DNA of 49,806 nucleotides from Moraxella canis (GCF_002014965.1 NZ_MUXT01000010.1:1-49806), one strand, 5' to 3'; shown: positions 8,334 through 19,641, counted from the first letter of the stretch. The notes: a model not told the origin generated them from the letters alone. A program made the numbers and translations.

Positions 8334-11300
8334 TTGAAAGATTTATTAGATATCATGAAAGGCCCTGCTGACAATGGTGTAAAAGAATTTGATAGCATTC
8401 AAATTTCTTTGGCATCACCTGAGGCAATCAAATCTTGGTCGCATGGCGAGGTTAAAAAGCCAGAAACCATTAACTACCGCACCTTTAAGCCTGAGCGTGA
8501 TGGCTTATTCTGTGCCAAAATCTTTGGCCCTGTCAAAGATTTTGAGTGCTTGTGTGGCAAATATAAGCGCCGTAAATTCCAAGGTATTATTTGTGAGCGC
8601 TGCGGTGTTGAAGTGACTGCGGCTAAGGTTCGCCGTGAGCGCATGGGTCATATTGAGCTTGCCTCTCCAGTTGCTCATATTTGGTTCTTAAAATCATTGC
8701 CTAGCCGTATCGGTCTTCTATTAGATATCACGTTGCGTGACATTGAGCGCGTGCTTTATTTTGAAAGCTACATCGTGACCGATCCTGGCATGACCAGTCT
8801 TGAAAAATATCAGCTGTTGGATGATGAAGAGTATTTTAATGCGCTTGAGCAATATGGCGATGAGTTTATTGCTAAGATGGGCGCTGAAGCGGTTCAAGAC
8901 TTGCTGCGTGATATCGATGTGGATGGCGAAATTGATGAACTTCGCACCGCAATTCCACAAACTGGCTCTGAGACCAAACTCAAAAAAATGTCTAAGCGCT
9001 TGCAGCTGCTTGAGTCTTTCCGCGACTCAAACAACAAGCCTGAATGGATGGTGATGACCGTATTACCTGTGTTACCACCAGATTTGCGTCCTTTGGTGCC
9101 GCTTGAAGGTGGTCGTTTTGCAACGTCAGACCTGAACGATTTGTATCGCCGTGTGATCAACCGTAATAATCGTTTGAAGCGCCTGCTAGAGCTGAATGCG
9201 CCTGACATCATTGTGCGTAACGAAAAGCGTATGCTACAAGAAGCGGTCGATGCACTACTAGATAATGGTCGCCGTGGTCGCGCGATTACAGGGTCTAACA
9301 AGCGCCCATTAAAATCACTTGCTGACATGATTAAAGGTAAGCAAGGCCGTTTCCGTCAAAACCTACTTGGTAAGCGCGTAGACTATTCTGGACGTTCGGT
9401 GATCGTGGTTGGTCCGACACTGCGTTTGCATCAGTGCGGCTTGCCAAAGAAAATGGCACTTGAGCTGTTCAAGCCATTTACTTATGCCAAACTGCTTCAA
9501 AACGGCATTGCCAGCACCATTAAAGCTGCCAAGAAAATGGTTGAGCGCGAAGAGCCAGCTGTTTGGGATATGCTTGCGATGGTCATTCGTGAACATCCTG
9601 TGCTCCTTAACCGTGCGCCAACGCTTCACCGTTTGGGTCTACAAGCGTTTGAGCCTGTGCTGATTGAAGGTAAAGCAATTCAGCTACATCCTTTGGTGTG
9701 TGCTGCGTTTAACGCTGACTTTGACGGTGACCAAATGGCGGTTCACGTACCGCTGACTTTGGAAGCTCAGCTTGAGGCTCGCGCCTTGATGATGTCAACC
9801 AACAACATCTTGTCGCCTGCAAACGGTGAGCCGATCATCGTACCTTCTCAAGACGTCGTTTTGGGCCTGTATTACATCAGCCGCGGCAGTGTCAACGCCA
9901 AAGGTGAAGGCATGGTATTTAGTACCGTGAACGAAGCCTTGAGAGCAATTGGTTCAGATGATTTATCAGTCAATGCCAAGATTAAAGTTCGCGTGGCTGA
10001 GACGATTTTGGATGAAAAAACAGGCGAAAAAACCAGCCGTACTAGCATCCAAGATACGGTAGCTGGCCGCTTGCTGATCTGGAATATCATGCCAGAAGGT
10101 ATGGCGTTTAGCGAATGTAATACTGAGATGACCAAGAAAAACATCTCTAAGCTTTTAAACTCATGCTATCGCAAACTGGGCGTTAAAGAATCGGTCATGT
10201 TTGCTGACCATCTGATGTATTTGGGATTTGCTCAAGCGACTTTGTCGGGCATTTCGATTGGTATGGAAGATATGGTTATTCCACCAACCAAAAAGCAAAT
10301 CGTGGATACAGCCGATGCCGAAGTCCGCGACATTGAGCAGCAATTTGAGCAGGGCTTTGTGACTGCAGGTGAGCGCTATAACAAAGTTGTTGATATTTGG
10401 GCGCGTACTTCAGATAAAATTGCGAATGCGATGATGGATAACCTGTCTAAAGACGAGGTAACCAACGCAGACGGTGAGACCGAAACTCAAAAGTCATTTA
10501 ACTCAATTTATATGATGGCTGACTCAGGTGCTCGTGGTAGTGCAACGCAGATTCGTCAGCTTGCAGGTATGCGTGGTCTGATGGCTAAGCCAGATGGCTC
10601 AATTATCGAAACACCAATTAAAGCCAACTTCCGTGAAGGCTTGACGGTACTTCAGTACTTCATCTCAACGCACGGTGCCCGTAAAGGCTTGGCAGATACC
10701 GCCTTGAAAACAGCAAACTCAGGTTATCTGACCCGTCGTTTGGTTGATGTGGCGCAAGATTTGGTCATCACCCAAGATGACTGTGGTACGGATGCAGGTC
10801 AGCGCATGACACCTGTGATTGATGGTGGTGAAATTGTTGAACGCTTGGGTGATCGTGTGCTTGGGCGTGTCGCTGCCAAAGATGTGGTGAATACAGATGG
10901 CGAAGTGGTCGTGCCTGCAGGTACTTTGATTGACGAGCGATTGGTTGAAAAGCTAGATGCCAATGCAATTGATGAAGTGTATGTGCGCTCGGTCATTACT
11001 TGTGAAGCCACTCAGGGCGTCTGTGCCCAATGTTATGGTCGTGATTTGGCTCGTGGTCATTTGGTCAATATTGGCGAATCTGTAGGTGTGATGGCAGCAC
11101 AGTCAATTGGTGAGCCAGGTACTCAGTTGACCATGCGAACGTTCCACGTTGGTGGTGCCGCGTCTGCGGCTTCTGTTGATAACAGCGTATCGGTTGGTAA
11201 TTCAGGTTCGGTTCGTTTTCATAATATGAAAACGGTTGAACATGCCGATGGTCATTTGGTTGTGGTTTCTCGTTCGGCAGAGATTGGTGTGGCTGATGAT

Positions 11301-12572
11301 CAAGGTCGTGAGCGTGAGCGCTATAAAGTACCTTATGGCTCAAGCGTCTTGGTGCGCGACACAGATGCCGTTGAAGCAGGACAAGTGATCGCCAAATGGG
11401 ATCCGCACACCCATCCGATCATTACAGAGTTCTCAGGTACCGCACGCTTTAGCGACATTACCGATGGTATGACCGCGACAGTTAAGGTGGATGAGATGAC
11501 GGGTGTGAGCTCATTTGAAATCTTGACCAGTAAAGATCGCCCAAGCGTTGCCAAAGATTTGCGTCCTGCGATCATCTTGGATACCGATGAAGGTAAAGAA
11601 GTGGTTTATTTCTTACCAAACGAAACCATCATCCGCGTCTCTGAAGGTGAGCATGTCACAGCAGGTTCGGTACTTGGCCGTGTCCCACAGGCGACCTCAG
11701 GTACCAAAGATATTACCGGTGGTCTACCGCGTGTTGCTGACTTGTTTGAAGCACGACGTCCAAAAGATCATGCCATTATGGCTGAGATGAGTGGCGTGGT
11801 CAGTTTTGGTAAAGAAACCAAAGGTAAAAACCGCTTTATCATCACCAATGAAGATGGTGATGTGCATGAAGAGTTGATTCCAAAATGGCGTCAAATCAAC
11901 GTCTTTGAGGGTGAAACTGTTGAACGTGGTGAGGTGGTTTCTGATGGACCTCAAAATCCGCATGATATTTTACGCCTAAAAGGTGAGACAGCACTGGCAA
12001 ATTACATTGTCAATGAAGTGCAAGAAGTTTATCGCTTACAAGGTGTAAAAATCAACGACAAGCACATTGAGGTCATCGTGCGTCAGATGCTGCGCAAAGT
12101 TGAAGTCATTGATGGTGGTGACTCAAGCTACTTCAAAGGCGATCAAGCTGAATATTCAAAGATTCGCGCATTGAATGCAGAATTGGTTGCTAATAGCAAA
12201 TTCCCTGTGCAATATGAGCGTCAGCTTTTGGGTATCACGAAAGCAAGCTTGGCGACCGAAAGCTTTATCTCGGCAGCCTCGTTCCAAGAAACTACCCGTG
12301 TCTTAACCGCCGCTGCGGTGATGGGTAAAGTGGATGACTTGTCTGGCTTGAAAGAAAACGTCGTTGTGGGTCGCTTGATCCCAGCAGGTACTGGCTTGGC
12401 GTATCATCAAGCTCGCCAGCGTAAAGCTCAAAATGCCAGCAGCGAAACCGTTCAGGTTGATGAGCTGTTGTCAGCCATGGCAGCTGAGCCGTCTGCGACT
12501 TCAGAAGATAATTTGAGTGTTGAAGACAGTTTTGCCAAAGCATTCGCTGATGAGCTGGGCTCTCAAGAGTAA
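8334..12572 (+). CDS. rpoC: RNA polymerase subunit beta-prime
   Basis: This subunit carries the catalytic Mg-binding loop and the clamp. The 1412-residue protein begins MKDLLDIMK from a TTG codon preceded by ACGGAG. I prefer that start because it gives the conserved family N-terminus, and E. coli rpoC also uses a non-ATG start. The N-terminal zinc site is CLCGKY...CERCG. The active-site motif is [14 protein letters not shown]. The second zinc cluster is [15 protein letters not shown]. The family length is about 1400. An intrinsic terminator follows. Confidence 0.99.
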   Translation: MKDLLDIMKGPADNGVKEFDSIQISLASPEAIKSWSHGEVKKPETINYRTFKPERDGLFCAKIFGPVKDFECLCGKYKRRKFQGIICERCGVEVTAAKVRRERMGHIELASPVAHIWFLKSLPSRIGLLLDITLRDIERVLYFESYIVTDPGMTSLEKYQLLDDEEYFNALEQYGDEFIAKMGAEAVQDLLRDIDVDGEIDELRTAIPQTGSETKLKKMSKRLQLLESFRDSNNKPEWMVMTVLPVLPPDLRPLVPLEGGRFATSDLNDLYRRVINRNNRLKRLLELNAPDIIVRNEKRMLQEAVDALLDNGRRGRAITGSNKRPLKSLADMIKGKQGRFRQNLLGKRVDYSGRSVIVVGPTLRLHQCGLPKKMALELFKPFTYAKLLQNGIASTIKAAKKMVEREEPAVWDMLAMVIREHPVLLNRAPTLHRLGLQAFEPVLIEGKAIQLHPLVCAAFNADFDGDQMAVHVPLTLEAQLEARALMMSTNNILSPANGEPIIVPSQDVVLGLYYISRGSVNAKGEGMVFSTVNEALRAIGSDDLSVNAKIKVRVAETILDEKTGEKTSRTSIQDTVAGRLLIWNIMPEGMAFSECNTEMTKKNISKLLNSCYRKLGVKESVMFADHLMYLGFAQATLSGISIGMEDMVIPPTKKQIVDTADAEVRDIEQQFEQGFVTAGERYNKVVDIWARTSDKIANAMMDNLSKDEVTNADGETETQKSFNSIYMMADSGARGSATQIRQLAGMRGLMAKPDGSIIETPIKANFREGLTVLQYFISTHGARKGLADTALKTANSGYLTRRLVDVAQDLVITQDDCGTDAGQRMTPVIDGGEIVERLGDRVLGRVAAKDVVNTDGEVVVPAGTLIDERLVEKLDANAIDEVYVRSVITCEATQGVCAQCYGRDLARGHLVNIGESVGVMAAQSIGEPGTQLTMRTFHVGGAASAASVDNSVSVGNSGSVRFHNMKTVEHADGHLVVVSRSAEIGVADDQGRERERYKVPYGSSVLVRDTDAVEAGQVIAKWDPHTHPIITEFSGTARFSDITDGMTATVKVDEMTGVSSFEILTSKDRPSVAKDLRPAIILDTDEGKEVVYFLPNETIIRVSEGEHVTAGSVLGRVPQATSGTKDITGGLPRVADLFEARRPKDHAIMAEMSGVVSFGKETKGKNRFIITNEDGDVHEELIPKWRQINVFEGETVERGEVVSDGPQNPHDILRLKGETALANYIVNEVQEVYRLQGVKINDKHIEVIVRQMLRKVEVIDGGDSSYFKGDQAEYSKIRALNAELVANSKFPVQYERQLLGITKASLATESFISAASFQETTRVLTAAAVMGKVDDLSGLKENVVVGRLIPAGTGLAYHQARQRKAQNASSETVQVDELLSAMAAEPSATSEDNLSVEDSFAKAFADELGSQE

Positions 12573-12583
12573 GCGTATATGTT

Positions 12584-12619
12584 CAAAGGCTCGTTTCTAG
12601 GAACGGGCTTTTGTTTTTT
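12584..12619 (+). terminator. terminator of the rpoBC operon
   Basis: The arms AGGCTCGTT and AACGGGCTT (one G-U pair) enclose a short TCTAGG loop and are followed by TTTGTTTTTT. It lies 12 bp after the rpoC stop. Confidence 0.85.
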
Positions 12620-12705
12620 GGGCTAAAATGAAGCTGTATAATCCAGCCAAAGCCCTTATCGGTATTTTCAGTCATACAGTCCAAAAATTGTCTGATAATT
12701 TACAT

Positions 12706-12753
12706 TTGCAAGTTTGTGAATATATTGCAAATTTGTATTAATGGGTGTATAAC
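12706..12753 (+). promoter_or_regulatory. serA promoter with direct repeats
   Basis: TTGCAA (12725-12730) and TATAAC (12748-12753) are spaced by 17 bp. The -35 box is part of the second of two near-identical direct repeats, TTGCAAGTTTGT (12706-12717) and TTGCAAATTTGT (12725-12736), exactly 19 bp apart. Repeats overlapping a -35 box could be binding sites for a repressor or activator, but which one is unknown. Confidence 0.6.
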
Positions 12754-12787
12754 TATACTTTTGACTGTCACCTGCAAGGATATTCTC

Positions 12788-14014
12788 ATGACCTTATCGT
12801 TAAATAAAGATAAAATCCGCTTTTTGCTACTTGAAGGCGTTCATGAAAATGCACTAAAAGTACTCAATGACGCCGGCTATACAAATATTGAATACATCAA
12901 ATCAGCGCTTGATGAGGCTGAGTTGATCGAGAAGATCAAAGACGCACATTTTATTGGTATCCGCTCGCGCACTCAGCTGACGCGCAAGGTGCTTGAAGCT
13001 GCTGAAAAACTGATCTGCATCGGCTGCTACTGCATCGGCACCAACCAAGTTGATCTAGAGGCGGCACTTGAGCTGGGCATTCCTGTATTTAATGCGCCTT
13101 ATTCAAACACGCGCTCTGTGGCGGAACTGGTGCTTGCTGAAACCATCATGCTCATGCGCGGCGTGCCTGAAAAAAATGCTGTCGTGCATCGCGGCGGCTG
13201 GAATAAGTCTGCCAAAGACAGCTATGAAGTGCGTGGCAAGACCATGGGTATCGTCGGGTATGGCTCAATCGGCTCTCAGTTGTCAGTGCTTGCCGAAAGT
13301 TTGGGTATGAAAGTTATTTATCATGACGTCATCACTAAGCTGCCACTGGGTAATGCAGTGCAAGTTGGTAGTCTAGAAGAACTATTATCTAAGGCGGATG
13401 TCGTTACCCTGCATGTGCCTGATTTGCCAAGTACGCGCAACATGATGACTGCCAAAGAGTTTGCGCAAATGAAAGATGGGGCGTTTTTCATCAACGCTGC
13501 GCGCGGCGGATGTGTGGATATCGATGCTTTGGCAGCGGCGCTTGAGAGTAAAAAGATTCTTGGTGCGGCAATTGACGTATTCCCAAAAGAGCCAAAATCA
13601 GCCGACGAAGAGTTTGAATCACCACTACGCGCCTTTGATAATGTGATCTTGACGCCGCATGTCGGTGGCTCAACTCAAGAAGCTCAAGCCAATATCGGTC
13701 TTGAAGTCGCCGAAAAGTTTGTGCGCTATTCTGATCAAGGTGACACCACCAGTGCCGTCAACTTCCCGAATGTCTCCATTCCATTTACTGATGGCACGCA
13801 TCGCTTGCTGCACATTCACCGCAACGTTCCAGGTGTCTTGTCGCAAGTCAATGCTTCGTTTGCTGATGCAGGCATCAACATCGCGGCACAGTCTTTGATG
13901 ACCAAAGGAGATGTGGGCTACTTGGTGATGGATGTGGATGATAACGATTCAGAAAAAGCCTTGGCGCGCCTGCGTGCTGTGCCGGAGACCATCCGAGTTC
14001 GCGTTCTGTTTTGA
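12788..14014 (+). CDS. serA: D-3-phosphoglycerate dehydrogenase
   Basis: SerA catalyses NAD-dependent oxidation of 3-phosphoglycerate, the first committed step of serine synthesis. I chose the ATG at 12788 because AAGGA lies 7 bp upstream. This gives 408 residues (E. coli 410), whereas the longer reading from 12716 adds an unrelated hydrophobic stretch. The nucleotide-binding fold has GIVGYGSIGSQLS, the active-site Arg is in ARGGCVDIDAL, and a catalytic His is in TPHVGGSTQEAQ. A C-terminal ACT domain (about residues 335-408, HRNVPGVLSQVNASFADAGI) implies serine feedback inhibition, as in the E. coli enzyme. Confidence 0.97.
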   Translation: MTLSLNKDKIRFLLLEGVHENALKVLNDAGYTNIEYIKSALDEAELIEKIKDAHFIGIRSRTQLTRKVLEAAEKLICIGCYCIGTNQVDLEAALELGIPVFNAPYSNTRSVAELVLAETIMLMRGVPEKNAVVHRGGWNKSAKDSYEVRGKTMGIVGYGSIGSQLSVLAESLGMKVIYHDVITKLPLGNAVQVGSLEELLSKADVVTLHVPDLPSTRNMMTAKEFAQMKDGAFFINAARGGCVDIDALAAALESKKILGAAIDVFPKEPKSADEEFESPLRAFDNVILTPHVGGSTQEAQANIGLEVAEKFVRYSDQGDTTSAVNFPNVSIPFTDGTHRLLHIHRNVPGVLSQVNASFADAGINIAAQSLMTKGDVGYLVMDVDDNDSEKALARLRAVPETIRVRVLF

Positions 14015-14041
14015 TTGATTTTATCAATAGTAGTGATAATG

Positions 14042-14079
14042 ACAAGGCCGCTTTTTGATAGAGCGGCTTTGTGTTTTTA
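14042..14079 (+). terminator. terminator after serA
   Basis: The 11-bp stem ACAAGGCCGCT/AGCGGCTTTGT (one G-U pair) has a 9-nt loop and is followed by GTTTTTA. Confidence 0.85.
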
Positions 14080-14120
14080 TGATACAATGGCATCATAATA
14101 AGGGTTATTAAGGGGAAATT

Positions 14121-15491
14121 ATGAGCAAACATTATGATTATATCGCCATCGGCGGGGGTTCTGGTGGCATTGCTTCTATCAACCGTGCCGCTCAATACGG
14201 CAAAAAATGCGCCATCATCGAAGCGCATCAAGTTGGCGGTACTTGTGTCAATGTCGGCTGCGTGCCAAAAAAAGTCATGTGGTATGCTGCCCAAGTGTCT
14301 GGGGCGATTCATAAATACGCACCGGATTATGGTTTTGATGTCGAAGTTAAGCAGTTTGATTTTGGGCGATTGATCGAATCGCGCCAAGCTTATATTGGGC
14401 GCATTCACCAGTCATACCAAAATGTTTTCACCAAAAACGGTGTGGATCTGATTAAAGGGTTTGGACGCTTTATTGACAAAAACACCATCGAAGTTTCTTA
14501 TGAAGATGGCACAACAGAGCAAATTACCGCTGATCATATTGTGATTGCGACAGGCGGTCAGCCAGTTAAGCCCCAAATTCCTGGTGCAGAATATGGCATC
14601 GATTCGGATGGTTTTTTTGCTTTGAATGAATTGCCAAAGCGCGTCGCGGTGATTGGTGCAGGCTACGTTTCGGTGGAAGTAGCAGGCGTGCTAAATAGCT
14701 TGGGTGTCCAAACGCATCTGATGGTTCGTGGTGATAAACCTTTACGCTCATTTGATGCTGGCATCGTTGAAGTGTTGGTCGATGTCATGCAAAAAGACGG
14801 CATCACGCTACACACCCAAGCCAATCCAAAGCAGATCATCCAAAATGACGACAACTCATTGACCGTGGTGTTAGAAGATGGTCGTGAGCAAACTGCGGAC
14901 TGTGTAATTTGGGCGGTGGGGCGTAAGCCTGCCACAGATCAGCTTAATCTGGATGGTGTTGGTGTCAAGACCAATGCCAAAGGTCAAATCATTGTCGATA
15001 AATTTCAAAACACCAACATTGAAGGCATTTATGCGGTTGGGGATATTATCGAAAATGGCATTGAGCTGACACCGGTGGCAGTGGCAGCAGGGCGTAGATT
15101 GTCAGAAAGACTGTTTAATCAAAAACCAGATGAGCATTTGGATTATAGCTTAGTGCCCACGGTGATTTTCAGTCATCCGCCGATTGGGACGGTAGGCTTA
15201 AGCGAAGCTTCGGCGATTGAGCACTATGGTGCTGACAACATCAAAGTCTATACCTCAAACTTTACGCCCATGTATAGTGCGGTGACGGCACATCGTGAGC
15301 CGTGCCGAATGAAGCTTGTGTGCCTAGGCGATGAGCAAAAGATCATCGGACTGCATGGCATTGGCTTTGGGGTGGATGAGATGATCCAAGGGTTTGCCGT
15401 TGCAATGAAGATGGGTGCGACCAAGGCGGATTTTGATAATACTGTCGCCATTCACCCAACAGGTGCTGAAGAGTTTGTGACCATGCGCTGA
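14121..15491 (+). CDS. gor: glutathione-disulfide reductase
   Basis: This FAD-dependent enzyme reduces oxidised glutathione with NADPH in the cytoplasm. The 456-residue protein (E. coli Gor 450) has the FAD motif GGGSGG at residues 11-16 and redox-active cysteines at 42 and 47 in [13 protein letters not shown]. The NAD(P) fold [17 protein letters not shown] is followed by an Arg-containing [13 protein letters not shown], which favours NADPH. The C-terminal interface motif [12 protein letters not shown] carries the catalytic His-Glu pair. AGGGG lies before the ATG. It has terminators on both sides and so is a single-gene unit. With gshB at 30.6 kb it shows that the organism makes and recycles glutathione. 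Confidence 0.96.
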   Translation: MSKHYDYIAIGGGSGGIASINRAAQYGKKCAIIEAHQVGGTCVNVGCVPKKVMWYAAQVSGAIHKYAPDYGFDVEVKQFDFGRLIESRQAYIGRIHQSYQNVFTKNGVDLIKGFGRFIDKNTIEVSYEDGTTEQITADHIVIATGGQPVKPQIPGAEYGIDSDGFFALNELPKRVAVIGAGYVSVEVAGVLNSLGVQTHLMVRGDKPLRSFDAGIVEVLVDVMQKDGITLHTQANPKQIIQNDDNSLTVVLEDGREQTADCVIWAVGRKPATDQLNLDGVGVKTNAKGQIIVDKFQNTNIEGIYAVGDIIENGIELTPVAVAAGRRLSERLFNQKPDEHLDYSLVPTVIFSHPPIGTVGLSEASAIEHYGADNIKVYTSNFTPMYSAVTAHREPCRMKLVCLGDEQKIIGLHGIGFGVDEMIQGFAVAMKMGATKADFDNTVAIHPTGAEEFVTMR

Positions 15492-15510
15492 TGGTGGTTT
15501 ATAAATGATC

Positions 15511-15541
15511 AAAGCCCATGGGGGTCGCCCATGGGCTTTTT
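15511..15541. terminator. terminator after gor
   Basis: AAAGCCCATGGG (15511-15522) and CCCATGGGCTTT (15528-15539) pair perfectly around a 5-nt loop, with a short T-run on the plus side. The remaining bases to 15640 show nothing further. Confidence 0.9.
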
Positions 15542-15640
15542 GATGGCGATTTTCAATAACTATTTTAAGTGCTTGTCTTTAAATGCCTAAAAATTTCATC
15601 CTTTGATATTCATGTCTTATATTTAAAGTTTAAAGGCTGA

Positions 15641-16717
15641 TTAAAAAGTCTTGGTATAAGCTGTTGGGTCTTTGGCTAAGCTTTCTTGATTGTCTTCAAA
15701 AAAGGCTTTTTGCACACGATCTTTGACAGCCTGCCAAAGCGGAAATTGGCGACAAGTGGCTTCCAAGCTGCCTTGCCAATCTGGGATTTTCCCTTTCATG
15801 CGCCCAAATCGATGTTGCGGCTGATCTGCCAAGCTTTGAGCGGCTTTGATGGCAAGCAATGCCCCGTCTCGATGATTGCACACCAGCGCCATATCACAGC
15901 CTGCCTCTAGCGCGGCAAGCACACGCGCATCCACATCCCCTGCGATGTGCGCTGCTTTCATACATAAATCATCCGAAAAAATCACGCCATCAAACCCAAG
16001 TTGATTACGCACGATATCTTGAATCCAGAGTTTGGAAAATCCTGCAGGCTTATCATCAACTTGCCTAAAAATCACATGGGCAGGCATGAGCGCATCAAGC
16101 TGATCTAAGGTTTGGATAAAGGTTTGAGTGTCGTGATGCATAATCTCATCAAAGCTTCTGTCGTCGATCGCATCGGCAACGTGTGAGTCAGGAGCGATGG
16201 AGCCATGACCTGGAAAATGCTTACCAGTGGTTGCCATACCAGCATCTTTCATGCCTTTCATAAATTGCTTGGATAACGCCACGATGACATCTGGATCTGT
16301 ATGAAAAGCACGATCACCGATCACAAGACTTGCCCCGTCTATATCAAGCACTGGTGCAAAACTAAAATCCACACCGACCGCCAAAACTTCACACGCCATC
16401 AAATAGCCGCAGTCATACGCCAATGATAGAGCATCAGCAGGATTTAGATCATATAATTTACCCAATTTACCCATGGCAGGCAGGGGTGAGAATCCAGAGC
16501 GAAATCGTGCCACACGCCCGCCTTCTTGATCGACTGCGATGAGCACGCTTGGATTGATTTCTCGTATCGAATCGGTGAGCGCACGCACTTGCGCAGGCGA
16601 CTCAACATTACGCGCAAACAAAATAATACCGCCAACTTCTGGATGCGATAATAACGCACGATCTTTATCATCCAATGTCTTGGCGGTGATATCCGCCATA
16701 ATCACGCCTTTTGCCAC
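15641..16717 (-). CDS. nagZ: beta-N-acetylhexosaminidase NagZ
   Basis: NagZ is a cytoplasmic family 3 glycosidase that removes N-acetylglucosamine from muropeptide fragments during peptidoglycan recycling. The 358-residue protein has the NagZ hallmarks DQEGGRVARFR, the flexible catalytic loop KHFPGHGS...DSHVA bearing the Asp-His acid/base dyad, and the nucleophile segment VIFSDDLCMKAA. The start is a GTG at 16717, with AAGGAG six bases upstream on the minus strand. The length is close to the E. coli enzyme (341). It is convergent with gor and divergent from prc. Confidence 0.96.
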   Translation of the reverse strand: MAKGVIMADITAKTLDDKDRALLSHPEVGGIILFARNVESPAQVRALTDSIREINPSVLIAVDQEGGRVARFRSGFSPLPAMGKLGKLYDLNPADALSLAYDCGYLMACEVLAVGVDFSFAPVLDIDGASLVIGDRAFHTDPDVIVALSKQFMKGMKDAGMATTGKHFPGHGSIAPDSHVADAIDDRSFDEIMHHDTQTFIQTLDQLDALMPAHVIFRQVDDKPAGFSKLWIQDIVRNQLGFDGVIFSDDLCMKAAHIAGDVDARVLAALEAGCDMALVCNHRDGALLAIKAAQSLADQPQHRFGRMKGKIPDWQGSLEATCRQFPLWQAVKDRVQKAFFEDNQESLAKDPTAYTKTF

Positions 16718-16951
16718 AAAAAACTCCTTGCTTAATCAGTCGTCTGGTGCTTATTATGCCATGAAATTAAGATGAAAAGAGAAGGGAGCGCCAATTTTCA
16801 TACCCAAGTAGCGACTTTGTAACGATTGCTTAAGGCAGTTGCACAAAAACTAGCACTTAGGTAAAAAAACTTTGTGTTTTTTGTGTTAAGATAGCGGATA
16901 TTTTGGGTTTTTTACCTGTTTTTTTTAATCATCTAACATCAGGATGTGGAT

Positions 16952-19126
16952 ATGTCAAAACAACAATATCTTTTATCAGGCGTGGCTGGCGCGGTGGCAT
17001 GTGCGTTGTTTGTAAGCAGTTTTTCTTCGCTTGCTCAAGCATCCGATCGTGCCGCATTTATGCAGACACCTGAGCAGCGAGTGACGGCTCGGCAGATTGC
17101 CATATTGCTTGATCGAGCGCATTATAATGATCAACGGCTGGATGCAGATATGGGCAAAGTCATTTTACAGATGTATTTTGATAAGCTTGATCCAAATCGC
17201 ACGTTGTTTTTACAGTCTGATGTGGACGAATTTACCAATAAATACGGCAACACTTACACCGCTTATCTGATGCGCGGTGATATGATACCAGGCATTGAGA
17301 TTTTTGAGCGTTTTCGTACGCGATCTTTTGAATACTTTAGCGCTGCCAAATCATATTTGGATACCGACATTGATTTATATACCGATAAGCGCATCACGCT
17401 TGATCGCGAAGATGCACCGCGTTTTCAAACCAAACAAGAGCAGCTTGACTATTGGAAAAATCAGACAGCGCTGTCACTGATTACCATCATGCTCAATCAA
17501 GAAGACGACAAAGCCAAAGACCAAGCGTATCTAGACAATCCTGAATTGGCGCGTGGTCAAGACTTGGTCAAGGCAGAAAGTCGCACACCCAAAGAGATTT
17601 TGTTAAATCGTCTTAAGCGCCAAGAAGAGCAGCTTGAGCGACTTAAAAATGACGAAATCATGGAAGCAGTTCTTGATGCGGCGACCACAGCCTATGATCC
17701 GCACAGCAATTATTATGCCCCAGTTCAAGCCCAAGACATCCAAATTCAGACCAGTTTACAGCTTGAAGGGATTGGCGTTTCGATTCGCCCTGATCGTAAA
17801 AATCCGGACTACATTCGCATTGTCAGCCTTGTAGATGGTGGACCGGCTGCCAAGTCAGGTCAAATTTTGGCCAATGATTTGATTATCGGCGTGGCACAAG
17901 CCCAAGGTGAAATGGTTGATACCATCGGCTATAGCACCAAAGAGATCGTCGCTTTGATCCGTGGCGCTCGCGGTACTGAAGTGACCGTCAAGGTCAAACA
18001 GCCTAATACGCCAGATTCACAAGCCAGAACCGTCACCTTAGTGCGTGATGTCATTCAGCAAGAAGAATCAGGTGTGCAGCATCGGGTGATTGAGATGCCT
18101 TATGATGGCGGCATAAAAAAAGTTGGCGTCATTGAGATTCCAAGTTTTTATCTGAACTTTAAAGCGCGCCGCGAAGGTGTAGACGCCAGTCAGTATCGCA
18201 GTGTCAGCAACGACACCGAAAAAGCGCTCAAAGCCCTGACCGCTCAAGGTATCGACGGCTTGGTGGTCGATCTGCGCCATAATCCAGGTGGCTCGCTCGA
18301 TGAAGTGGCAAAAATGCTTGGTATGTTTATCAAAGAAGGTCCTTTGGTGCAGATTCGTGATAATCGAGGCAATGTACAAGTCTTTGAAGATAAAGACGGC
18401 GGTCGCCAGTTGTATGATGGTAAATTGTCTGTACTGGTTAATCTTGGCTCGGCATCTGCCAGTGAGATTTTTGCTGCGGCGATCCAAGACTATGGACTAG
18501 GCTTGGTGGTAGGTAGTACGACTACTGGTAAAGGGACTGCTCAGACTCAGCGTGACGATGTGGCGCTTGGTTCAGTGACATTGACGCAGCGTAAATTTTA
18601 TCGTGTCAATGGCGGCAGTACTCAGACCAAAGGGGTGGTGCCTGATGTTGAACTGGTCAATATCTATGAAGGTATTGAATTTGGCGAGCGTGAATATAAA
18701 AATCCGCTGCCTTGGGATACCATTGAGTCAACGAATTATCAAGCTGCTGGCAAATATTCGCCAAGCCTGTTAAGCTCACTCAATGAGCAGTCAAAAGCGC
18801 GCCAAGCAAGCGATCCGCAGTTTAGATATTTGTCTGAACTCAATGCCATTCGTGCGCTTGATGATGACAAACAACCGACCGAGATCAATTTACAAAAACG
18901 TCGTGCCAAATTACAGCTGATTGAAAACCGTACGTTGGCTGCCGAAAATGCGCGCAGACAAGCCACAGGCGAGACACCATTTGCCAATTGGTCAACGTAT
19001 CAAGCCAACCTAGAGGCGATGGCTGAAGAACGTGGCGCCATGAAAGAAAACGAGCGCCCAAAGCTGCCTGAAAGTGAGGTTTATGTGCTTGAGGCGGCGC
19101 GCCTGATGTTTGATGCCGAGCGATAA
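16952..19126 (+). CDS. prc: carboxy-terminal (tail-specific) protease Prc
   Basis: Prc is a periplasmic serine protease of family S41A that processes C-termini of envelope proteins such as FtsI and, in E. coli, the endopeptidase MepS. I chose the ATG at 16952 (AGGA 7 bp upstream) over an in-frame GTG at 16946, giving 724 residues. The N-terminal signal peptide ends near SSLAQA-SD. A PDZ domain lies around residues 260-350 (LEGIGVSIRP...GGPAAKSGQILANDLI). The catalytic Ser502 (GSASASEIF) and Lys527 (GSTTTGKGTAQ) have the same 25-residue spacing as E. coli Prc. DUF3340-like C-terminal sequence follows. A bidirectional terminator ends the unit. Confidence 0.96.
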   Translation: MSKQQYLLSGVAGAVACALFVSSFSSLAQASDRAAFMQTPEQRVTARQIAILLDRAHYNDQRLDADMGKVILQMYFDKLDPNRTLFLQSDVDEFTNKYGNTYTAYLMRGDMIPGIEIFERFRTRSFEYFSAAKSYLDTDIDLYTDKRITLDREDAPRFQTKQEQLDYWKNQTALSLITIMLNQEDDKAKDQAYLDNPELARGQDLVKAESRTPKEILLNRLKRQEEQLERLKNDEIMEAVLDAATTAYDPHSNYYAPVQAQDIQIQTSLQLEGIGVSIRPDRKNPDYIRIVSLVDGGPAAKSGQILANDLIIGVAQAQGEMVDTIGYSTKEIVALIRGARGTEVTVKVKQPNTPDSQARTVTLVRDVIQQEESGVQHRVIEMPYDGGIKKVGVIEIPSFYLNFKARREGVDASQYRSVSNDTEKALKALTAQGIDGLVVDLRHNPGGSLDEVAKMLGMFIKEGPLVQIRDNRGNVQVFEDKDGGRQLYDGKLSVLVNLGSASASEIFAAAIQDYGLGLVVGSTTTGKGTAQTQRDDVALGSVTLTQRKFYRVNGGSTQTKGVVPDVELVNIYEGIEFGEREYKNPLPWDTIESTNYQAAGKYSPSLLSSLNEQSKARQASDPQFRYLSELNAIRALDDDKQPTEINLQKRRAKLQLIENRTLAAENARRQATGETPFANWSTYQANLEAMAEERGAMKENERPKLPESEVYVLEAARLMFDAER

Positions 19127-19174
19127 TTTGCTGGTATGACTTGCCAAGTTTGGCAAATCAAGAAAAGTGAATCA

Positions 19175-19213
19175 AAAATAAAAAGTCTGCCGCAATGACA
19201 GACTTTTTATTTT
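19175..19213. terminator. bidirectional terminator between prc and the DUF1328 gene
   Basis: AAAATAAAAAGTCTG and CAGACTTTTTATTTT form a perfect 15-bp stem around a 9-nt loop. It serves prc on the plus strand and the small gene on the minus strand. Confidence 0.9.
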
Positions 19214-19245
19214 AACTATCTTTAAGATAATGGTTTATGTAGCAA

Positions 19246-19404
19246 TTACCTACGGCGACCACCGATAAAGCCAACGATAAACAAGATGACAGCGATGATC
19301 AAGAAGATATAGGCAAACTCTTTGGTTAAACCTGCAATATTACCAAATCCTAAGAAACTTGCGATGACAGCGATAATAGCAAAAATAATAGCCCAGCGAA
19401 ACAT
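19246..19404 (-). CDS. DUF1328 (YtjA-type) small membrane protein
   Basis: This is a 52-residue reading frame. It begins [20 protein letters not shown] and ends [11 protein letters not shown], with two hydrophobic membrane helices and a basic C-terminal tail. A strong AAGGAG ribosome site sits seven bases before the ATG. This is the layout of the DUF1328/YtjA family, short inner-membrane proteins common in proteobacteria whose function is not established. Its leader has an inverted repeat, ACTGGCA/TGCCAGT (19423-19457), that may fold in the mRNA. Confidence 0.9.
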   Translation of the reverse strand: MFRWAIIFAIIAVIASFLGFGNIAGLTKEFAYIFLIIAVILFIVGFIGGRRR

Positions 19405-19587
19405 ATGATTCTCCTTATAATGACTGGCATTGGTCCAATAAGTGTATAATTGCCAGTTTGGGGTTTTGATGAAAAAGAAAGTGGTATGCTTCCTTGTATT
19501 CTTAGAAGTTATTTTAGAGGAATCGTTTTATTATAAATACTGATAAATTGTAAGCTGTGTGAAATTAAACAAAGATTGTGTAATAAC

Positions 19588-19641
19588 TTGTGCGTATCAG
19601 TGCACAAACCTGACAATATAATACAAAGTGCAATCTTGCAC
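19588..19641. repeat. two related palindromes upstream of tRNA-Phe
   Basis: TTGTGC-N8-GCACAA lies at 19588-19607, and GTGCAA-TC-TTGCAC at 19628-19641. The second ends 9 bp before the -35 box of the tRNA-Phe promoter. Both use the same GTGCA core, so they could be sites for one regulator. The rest of 19405-19650 shows no gene. Confidence 0.5.
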
